A DNA stretch of 50,573 nt from the NCBI GenBank assembly GCA_021324415.1, contig JAJPJF010000530.1:1-50573 (forward strand), read 5' to 3'. The notes beneath the pieces are model-generated. The model was not told the origin of the DNA, did no database searches, and saw only the letters and a program-made list of their open reading frames with translations. Source of the stretch: Nostocales cyanobacterium Centralia_MAG_434. Its GTDB lineage: Bacteria > Cyanobacteriota > Cyanobacteriia > Cyanobacteriales > Nostocaceae. The position numbers and the translations under genes were made by a program. This document shows positions 45,070 to 50,573 of the stretch, in pieces (within the stretch, counting starts at the first letter, position 1; every line of letters starts with the position of its first letter).

Positions 45070-47538
45070 GTGAAGAAAAAACTCAACAAAATGCGCATAT
45101 CCCCTGTTTTAATGACTGTGGTGGCGATCGCAACCCCTTTGGGTGCATCGCTGAGTGCGAATGCACAAACCCCTAACAATACAAAAGACAACTCAAAGGT
45201 TTTAAAATCACTATCCAATCAGAAACGCGACGTTGTTAGCCTGTTAAAAACGACACCTGCATCTGTATCTGCACCAGAAGAGATAGTGTCAAGCATTACT
45301 ACCCACAAAACAGCACAAAACCTGGAGCAAACAACTCCTTTTCCAGACAATCCGTCTTCAAATACACAACAAACACCAAATTCATCCCCTCCAGCTAACA
45401 CGACGTCTCCGGGAAATACCAACCTGCCTTTTCCCAACACACAACAAACACCAAATTCATCCCCTCCAGCTAGCACAACGTCTCCGGGAAATACCAACCT
45501 ACCTTTTCCCAACACACAACAACAAACACCAAATTCATCCCCTCCAGCTAGCACAACGTCTCCGGGAAATACCAACCTGCCTTTTCCCAACACACAACAA
45601 CAAACACCAAACTTAAATCCGGGAAACTCTAACCAGCCTCCGGATCAATCGAGACCAACAACTCCAGATAACACCACTCCCAATCAATCTCCGGAAGCAT
45701 CTCCAGAAGCCAATGAACCCCGCGTACTGGTTTCGGAAGTAGCTGTCAAATCCGAGACAGGACAACTATCACCGGATCTGGAAAACCAAGTTTATAAAGT
45801 GATTCGTACGCAACCAGGAAGAACAACAACCCGCTCTCAGCTACAAGAAGATATTAACGCCATCTTTTCGACTGGATACTTCTCCAATGTCCAAGCTGTG
45901 CCAGAAGATACGCCTTTAGGTGTTAGAGTGAGCTTTGTTGTTCGACCAAATCCCATCTTGAATAAAGTGCAGGTACAGACCTCAAATATTCCCTCCGTAC
46001 TACCTGCCACAACCGTAGATGAAATTTTCCGCAACCAATATGGCAAAATTCTCAACTTACGAGATTTACAGGAAGGTATCAAGCAATTAACCAAGCGCTA
46101 TCAAGACAAAGGTTATGTTTTGGCAAACGTCGTGGGCGCGCCACAAGTATCTGAAAACGGAGTCGTCACCCTGCAAGTTGTAGAAGGGGTAGTAGAAAAT
46201 ATTCGAGTTCGTTTCCGTAATAAACAAGGTGAAGAGACCAACCAAAAGGGACAGCCAATTCGTGGTCGGACACAACCTTACATTATTACCCGAGAGATGC
46301 AGCTCAAGCCTGGACAAGTGTTCAACCGAAACATAGTTCAAAAGGACTTGCAAAGAGTATTTGGGCTAGGGCTGTTTCAGGATGTAAATGTCTCCCTTGA
46401 TCCAGGTCAAGACCCCAGTAAGGTTGATGTTGTCGTCAATGTCGTTGAGCGTAATAGCGGTTCCATAGGAGCAGGTGCTGGTATTAGTTCGGCTACTGGT
46501 CTATTCGGTACTGTTAGCTACCAGCAGCAAAACCTAAATGGAAGAAATCAAAAACTAGGTGCAGAAGTTGAGATTGGACAACAAGACACTTTATTATTTG
46601 ACCTCCGCTATACAGACCCCTGGATAGCCGGAGATCCTTATCGAACATCCTACACAGCTGATATTTTCCGTCGTCAGTCGATTTCGTTAATTTTTGAAGG
46701 TCCCAAAAAGAATATTACGACCTATGACCCCAAAAATCCAACAACAAACGGTGACAGCCCCCGCGTTATACGTCTAGGAGGTGGTGTCAACTTTACCCGT
46801 CCCTTGTCTAAAGATCCATACACACCTGCTGAATGGACAGCTTCAGCTGGTTTCCAGTATCAACGAGTAACCCTCAAAGATTCCAATGGCAATACCAGAC
46901 CAGTTGGGCGCTTAGAAAATACAAATGAACTCATTAACTTGACTCAATCGGGAGGGAGTAATGATGATTTGCTGCTATTGCAATTGGGAATTGCACGCGA
47001 TCGCCGTAATAACCCACTGACACCCACCAGTGGATCTTTCCTCCGTTTCGGGTTGGATCAGTCTTTGCCTATAGGAGAGGGTAACATTCTTCTGACTAGG
47101 CTCAGAGGTAGCTACAGTAAATACTTTCCTGTGAAATTTACTCACTTTTCCAAAAAACCAGAAACGATCGCCTTTAACTTTCAAGCAGGAACTGTACTTG
47201 GTGACCTACCTCCCTACGAAGCTTTTTCATTAGGTGGTAGCAACTCGGTTCGGGGTTATGACGAAGGACAATTGGGTAGTGGACGCAGTTTTGTTCAAGG
47301 ATCTCTTGAGTATAGAGTCCCTCTGTTTTCAGTCATTACTGGTGCATTATTTTTTGACGTTGGCTCCGATTTAGGAACCAGTACTAGAGCAGCTACGTTG
47401 CTAAACAAAAATGGTACTGGCTTTGGCTATGGTCTTGGGGTACGGGTACAGTCTCCTCTAGGCCCAATTCGTATTGACTACGGTATTAATAACGACGGTG
47501 GTACCCAAATCAATTTTGGTATTGGCGAAAGGTTCTAA
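45070..47538 (+). CDS. bamA: Omp85/BamA outer-membrane assembly protein
   Basis: The 822-residue protein inserts beta-barrel proteins in the outer membrane. It has a Sec signal (KKKLNKMRISPVLMT, cleavage after ANA near residue 32), a 185-residue Pro/Ser/Thr/Asn-rich linker, three POTRA domains (about 218-292, 295-372 and 375-461, the cyanobacterial number) and a barrel of about 350 residues with the loop 6 motif VRGY in GGSNSVRGYDEGQLGSG. The linker includes three near-identical repeats of 25-26 residues (DNA 45361-45588). The GTG at 45070 is chosen because it completes the signal peptide; a later ATG at 45091 would shorten its charged end. Confidence 0.95.
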   Translation: MKKKLNKMRISPVLMTVVAIATPLGASLSANAQTPNNTKDNSKVLKSLSNQKRDVVSLLKTTPASVSAPEEIVSSITTHKTAQNLEQTTPFPDNPSSNTQQTPNSSPPANTTSPGNTNLPFPNTQQTPNSSPPASTTSPGNTNLPFPNTQQQTPNSSPPASTTSPGNTNLPFPNTQQQTPNLNPGNSNQPPDQSRPTTPDNTTPNQSPEASPEANEPRVLVSEVAVKSETGQLSPDLENQVYKVIRTQPGRTTTRSQLQEDINAIFSTGYFSNVQAVPEDTPLGVRVSFVVRPNPILNKVQVQTSNIPSVLPATTVDEIFRNQYGKILNLRDLQEGIKQLTKRYQDKGYVLANVVGAPQVSENGVVTLQVVEGVVENIRVRFRNKQGEETNQKGQPIRGRTQPYIITREMQLKPGQVFNRNIVQKDLQRVFGLGLFQDVNVSLDPGQDPSKVDVVVNVVERNSGSIGAGAGISSATGLFGTVSYQQQNLNGRNQKLGAEVEIGQQDTLLFDLRYTDPWIAGDPYRTSYTADIFRRQSISLIFEGPKKNITTYDPKNPTTNGDSPRVIRLGGGVNFTRPLSKDPYTPAEWTASAGFQYQRVTLKDSNGNTRPVGRLENTNELINLTQSGGSNDDLLLLQLGIARDRRNNPLTPTSGSFLRFGLDQSLPIGEGNILLTRLRGSYSKYFPVKFTHFSKKPETIAFNFQAGTVLGDLPPYEAFSLGGSNSVRGYDEGQLGSGRSFVQGSLEYRVPLFSVITGALFFDVGSDLGTSTRAATLLNKNGTGFGYGLGVRVQSPLGPIRIDYGINNDGGTQINFGIGERF
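45361..45588 (+). repeat. Three in-frame 75-78 bp tandem repeats in bamA
   Basis: Units at 45361-45435, 45436-45510 and 45511-45588 differ by only a few bases and a CAA insertion, and a partial fourth starts at 45589. They encode NTQQ(Q)TPNSSPPA(N/S)TT and the following SPGNTNLPFP. Confidence 0.97.
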
Positions 47539-47541
47539 CTA

Positions 47542-47588
47542 GTCATTAGTCATTGGTTATTACAACTAAAGTCCAAATGACTAATGAC
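47542..47588. repeat. Inverted TGACTAA repeats between bamA and lpxC
   Basis: GTCATTAGTCATT (47542-47554) pairs perfectly with AATGACTAATGAC (47576-47588) over a 21-base loop. These are STRR heptamers in opposite orientation, forming a 13-bp stem a few bases after the bamA stop. Confidence 0.85.
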
Positions 47589-47619
47589 AAAGGACAAATG
47601 ATCAATCACCACACCACAT

Positions 47620-48483
47620 ATGCAACAGTACACTTTAGCATCACAAATCACTCAAACAGGAGTAGGATTACACAGTGGAGTCATCACCCATGTGCGAATC
47701 TTACCAGCAGAGGCAGGAAGTGGACGCTATTTTGTGCGGATAGATCTGCCAGATAATCCAATCATTCCAGCGCAGTTGACAGCAGTTAGTCAAACTGTAC
47801 TTTCAACTGAGTTGGTTAAGGGAGAAGCAAGCATCCGGACGGTGGAGCATTTATTAGCAGCGCTGGCTGGGATGGGTGTGGACAATGCCCGAATTGAAAT
47901 TGATGGTCCGGAAGTGCCACTTTTAGATGGTTCAGCAAGAGTATGGGCAGAAAGTATCATTCAAGCTGGCTTAGTAGCACAAACTCTACCAGGAGAACAG
48001 ATCTCACCACCCATAGATGAGCCCATTTGGGTGCGACAAGGAGATGCGTTTATCTGTGCCTTACCAGCAGCAGAGATTCGCTTTACCTACGGCATTGACT
48101 TTGATTTACCTGCTATTGGTAACCAATGGCATAGTTGGTCATTCATCACTGAAGGAAAAGCTTGTAACACCTTTGCTACCGAAATTGCTCCAGCCCGTAC
48201 CTTTGGCTTATTACATCAAATTGAACAATTACAGCGCTCAGGCTTGATTAAAGGTGGAAGTTTGGACAATGCTCTGGTTTGTGGACCTCAAGGCTGGCTA
48301 AATCCTCCATTGAGATTTGCAAATGAGCCAGTACGTCATAAGATCTTGGATTTAGTAGGAGATTTGAGCTTACTAGGTACTTTCCCTTGCGCTCATTACT
48401 TAGCATATAAAGCTAGTCATAATTTACACACTCAACTGGCGCAAAGAATTTTAGATTGTAGACTGGTTCGTAGTAGCGCTTAA
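47620..48483 (+). CDS. lpxC: UDP-3-O-acyl-N-acetylglucosamine deacetylase
   Basis: The 287-residue zinc enzyme performs the committed step of lipid A synthesis. The catalytic set is complete: E76 and H77 in [10 protein letters not shown], zinc ligands H240 and D244 in [10 protein letters not shown], and H267 in KASHNLH. Length and order are normal for the cyanobacterial form. The start is ATG 47620, after CACCACACCACAT and without a visible ribosome site. It belongs to the bamA-lpxC-fabZ-lpxA series; fabZ starts 105 bases later. Confidence 0.97.
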   Translation: MQQYTLASQITQTGVGLHSGVITHVRILPAEAGSGRYFVRIDLPDNPIIPAQLTAVSQTVLSTELVKGEASIRTVEHLLAALAGMGVDNARIEIDGPEVPLLDGSARVWAESIIQAGLVAQTLPGEQISPPIDEPIWVRQGDAFICALPAAEIRFTYGIDFDLPAIGNQWHSWSFITEGKACNTFATEIAPARTFGLLHQIEQLQRSGLIKGGSLDNALVCGPQGWLNPPLRFANEPVRHKILDLVGDLSLLGTFPCAHYLAYKASHNLHTQLAQRILDCRLVRSSA

Positions 48484-48588
48484 GCACAACTACAAGCCAA
48501 ATCCCCAATCCAAAATCCATATCAGGGAAAGTTAAAAAAACAAGTACCTACCCACAGAACCAAAATTAAAAATTCACCAATAGTGTCA

Positions 48589-49119
48589 ATGTCAAGCGTT
48601 ACCGAAGTTAATACTGTCAATGTTCCTGCTCTAGCATCTACTCAACATCAGTCAGATGATGCCACCACTCATACAACTGACAACAAAGTCATTTTTACAG
48701 TAGAAGAGATTCAGAAACTGCTACCTCATCGCTACCCCTTTGCGCTTGTAGACAGGATTATTGAATATGTTCCAGGAAAAAGGGCTGTTGGTCTAAAAAA
48801 CATCACCTTTAATGAACCCCAATTTCAAGGGCATTTTCCAGGACGCCCAATTATGCCAGGAGTGCTGATTGTTGAAGCAATGGCACAAGTAGGCGGAGTT
48901 GTTATGACTCAACTGCCAGAATTTGAGGGTGGACTCTTCTTATTTGCTGGTATTGATAAAGTTCGCTTTCGTCGGGAAGTTATACCTGGAGATCAACTCG
49001 TGATGACATTGGAACTGTTATGGGTGAAACAACGTCGTTTCGGTAAGATGCAAGGTCGTGCCGAAGTTGACGGTCAGCTTGCAACTGAAGGCGAACTGAT
49101 GTTTTCCATAGCAAAATAA
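48589..49119 (+). CDS. fabZ: 3-hydroxyacyl-ACP dehydratase FabZ
   Basis: The 176-residue enzyme dehydrates 3-hydroxyacyl-ACP in fatty acid synthesis. The hot-dog fold is recognised by [16 protein letters not shown] with the catalytic His, [20 protein letters not shown] with the catalytic Glu, and [18 protein letters not shown] 35-residue Ser/Thr/Asn-rich extension precedes the domain. The ATG at 48589 is preferred to the GTG two codons earlier. It shares acyl substrates with LpxA and sits in the same gene order as in many bacteria (lpxC-fabZ-lpxA). Confidence 0.97.
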   Translation: MSSVTEVNTVNVPALASTQHQSDDATTHTTDNKVIFTVEEIQKLLPHRYPFALVDRIIEYVPGKRAVGLKNITFNEPQFQGHFPGRPIMPGVLIVEAMAQVGGVVMTQLPEFEGGLFLFAGIDKVRFRREVIPGDQLVMTLELLWVKQRRFGKMQGRAEVDGQLATEGELMFSIAK

Positions 49120-49152
49120 ACAATTGCTGAGTGGTAAGGGCACACTTTTAAA

Positions 49153-49192
49153 TCAGTGAACAGTGAACAGTTATCAGTAAAATTGATAACTG
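49153..49192. repeat. CAGTGAA repeats and a 9-bp hairpin
   Basis: CAGTGAACAGTGAACAG heptamers lead into a perfect stem, CAGTTATCA (49168-49176) with TGATAACTG (49184-49192), loop of seven. It lies 35 bases past fabZ. Confidence 0.8.
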
Positions 49193-49396
49193 GTAATTGA
49201 TAGCTCATAACTGTAATGAATGTGCCTTTACTGAGTCCTAAAAAGGAAATCAGTATTAAAAAATAGCCACAATAGCATAGCATTGTATAAAATCTCGATT
49301 TTTGCCGCCCTCACACATAAGACAGTTCACCCGATACTTTCGGTTACCAAATCAATAGTTTAACTCTCAGCATTAGACTGTTCTGGAGATGCACAC

Positions 49397-50212
49397 TTGA
49401 AAACACTTATTCATCCAACGGCTGTTATTCATCCGAAGGCGGAACTTCACCATACAGTGCAAGTTGGTGCCTATGCTGTGATTGGAGGGCATGTGAAAGT
49501 CGGTCCTGAAACGACAATTGGCGCTCATGTCGTGCTAGACGGGCTGACTGAAATTGGGGCTCGAAATCAAATTTTTCCCGGAGCTGCTATCGGCTTAGAA
49601 CCCCAGGACCGAAAGTACAATGGTGAACCAAGTGGGGTCAAAATTGGTGATGATAATCGCATTCGTGAGTATGTCACCATTAACCGCGCCACTGGTGCAG
49701 GTGAAGCAACAGTGATTGGCAACGGCAACTTACTGATGGCTTATGTCCATGTGGCACATAATTGCGTCATCGAAGACTATGTAACTATCGCCAATTCAAC
49801 CGCGATCGCAGGTCATGTCTATATCGAGTCACGAGCCGGCATTAGTGGGGTTTTGGGGATACACCAGTTTGTGCATATTGGCGGTTTGGCTTATGTAGGA
49901 GGTATGGCTCGCATTGAGCGTGACGTACCACCATATATGTTGGTTGAAGGAAATCCATCACGGATACGAACCCTAAACCTTGTAGGACTCAAACGTTCTG
50001 GTCTTGATACCACAGAATTGCAAATCCTCAAAAAAGCCTTCCGTATTCTTTACCGTTCTAACTTAACTTTTAAAGAAGCCTTGGAAGAACTGGAACTGCT
50101 AGGTAATACCGAACGTTTACAACACCTACGCCGCTTCTTACTACTCTCTCAAATGCCAGGAAGACGCGGCTTAATTCCTGGTAAAGGAAAAGCAGCCGTA
50201 AATGAGGAGTGA
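49397..50212 (+). CDS. lpxA: UDP-N-acetylglucosamine acyltransferase
   Basis: The 271-residue trimeric left-handed beta-helix enzyme transfers a 3-hydroxyacyl chain to UDP-GlcNAc, the first lipid A step. Hexapeptide repeats run through residues 1-190, with the catalytic His (H121) in MAYVHVAHNC and the C-terminal helical part from about 195. The start is a TTG at 49397 giving the usual MKTLIHPTAVIHPKAEL; GGAG at 49385-49388 is a suitable ribosome site eight bases before it, and there is no better ATG. The tail past residue 255 (PGRRGLIPGKGKAAVNEE) is longer than usual. lpxB probably follows beyond the window. Confidence 0.96.
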   Translation: MKTLIHPTAVIHPKAELHHTVQVGAYAVIGGHVKVGPETTIGAHVVLDGLTEIGARNQIFPGAAIGLEPQDRKYNGEPSGVKIGDDNRIREYVTINRATGAGEATVIGNGNLLMAYVHVAHNCVIEDYVTIANSTAIAGHVYIESRAGISGVLGIHQFVHIGGLAYVGGMARIERDVPPYMLVEGNPSRIRTLNLVGLKRSGLDTTELQILKKAFRILYRSNLTFKEALEELELLGNTERLQHLRRFLLLSQMPGRRGLIPGKGKAAVNEE

Positions 50213-50573
50213 GGGAAACAAGCAGGGGAGTAGACGAGCAAAAGAGGACAAGGAGGACAAGGGGAGCCAGTGCGATCTTGGGGTCTCCGCAAGTGGAGCA
50301 ACTGGCGTAGACAAGGAAGACAAGGTGGATAACTAACTCCCTACTCCCCATGGCCCTAATCCCCAACGCCAGTCGCTTTAAGTCGGCACCGGACGCCAGT
50401 CGCTCATGGGGGGAACCCCCAAGACCGCGCTGGCTCCTCCGTGGGGGCTCCGAGTTCCCCACTCCCCAACGCCACTTGCGGGACTGTCGGCGAAGCCGCA
50501 AGAGCGCAGTGGCTCCTCCCCACTCCTAATACCATTTCACTAAATTCTTGATACAAATCCATCCCCTTGTCCT
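50213..50573. repeat. Repeat cluster after lpxA: GACAAG and GCCAGT families
   Basis: The last 361 bases have no gene. They carry GAGGACAAG-type units (about 50244-50262 and 50309-50324) and three palindromic blocks of the GCCAGT/ACTGGC family: about 50265-50307, 50368-50427 and 50468-50516. Inner hairpins such as GGGGGGAACCCCC sit inside. The final bases (CTTGTCCT) look like the start of another array cut by the window edge. Confidence 0.75.

Noticed and set aside
45219-45593. 124-codon minus-strand frame with 25-residue repeats
   Set aside because: It mirrors the in-frame tandem repeats of bamA on the other strand.
50070-50501. 143-codon minus-strand frame over the end of lpxA
   Set aside because: It overlaps lpxA and the repeat cluster, and its sequence is mostly translated repeats.

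Overview
The window is chromosomal DNA from a filamentous cyanobacterium, most likely of the Nostocales. Four things point there. HIP1 octamers (GCGATCGC) are scattered through it, for example at 356, 12216, 15727, 16331, 20307, 45124 and 49802. Gaps are full of short heptamer-type repeats. Cyanobacterial families are present (Ycf35, Ycf46, NdhD, SqdB/SqdX, a KaiB-like fold, DUF1830, DUF4079). The outer-membrane and lipid A genes form a cluster starting with purC. No rRNA, recognisable tRNA, CRISPR array, transposase or phage gene was seen. The region looks like ordinary backbone with repeat-rich gaps.

Layout. 1-4.4 kb: an HdeD-like membrane protein, a large multi-receiver response regulator with a coupled single-receiver protein, and, convergent to them, a protein ending in a KaiB-like domain. 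4.8-8.1 kb: an MFS transporter and a PilT-type retraction ATPase. 8.7-10.3 kb: a small membrane protein and WecB. 10.4-14.3 kb: a CNNM/CorC-type protein followed by a CtpE-like P-type ATPase, a probable cation-transport operon. 14.5-20.1 kb: Mfd, then a Mo_nitro_C protein, a cupin and a creatininase-family hydrolase. 20.2-26.8 kb: malic enzyme with an ACT domain, an 870-base gap that looks like a non-coding RNA locus, a small secreted protein, a pentapeptide-repeat protein, a DICT/degenerate HD-GYP protein and a B12-type radical SAM protein. 27.3-31.6 kb: conserved cyanobacterial proteins, an orphan ABC ATPase, an NblR-like regulator and a small DUF6761-like protein. 32-37.7 kb: NdhD, homoserine kinase, Ycf35, Ycf46 and a ribbon-helix-helix protein. 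37.9-43.6 kb: SqdB and SqdX (sulfolipid synthesis), a CyaB-type adenylate cyclase and a small DUF7219-like protein. 44.2-50.2 kb: purC, Omp85/BamA, lpxC, fabZ and lpxA; lpxB probably lies just beyond the right edge.

How the genes work together. The right-hand cluster builds the outer membrane: LpxC and LpxA make lipid A precursor, FabZ supplies acyl chains and Omp85 inserts barrel proteins. SqdB and SqdX make sulfoquinovosyl diacylglycerol for thylakoids. NdhD, Ycf35, Ycf46 and malic enzyme belong to photosynthetic and central carbon physiology. The two response-regulator loci, the KaiB-like protein, the cAMP cyclase and the DICT protein are signalling components.

The least explained items are the structured gap at about 21.84-22.31 kb, the KaiB-like fusion beside the phosphorelay proteins, and repeat families that sit next to start codons and also enter reading frames (mfd, the cyclase, Omp85, DUF1830). 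All calls rest on reading the sequence; no database search was run.
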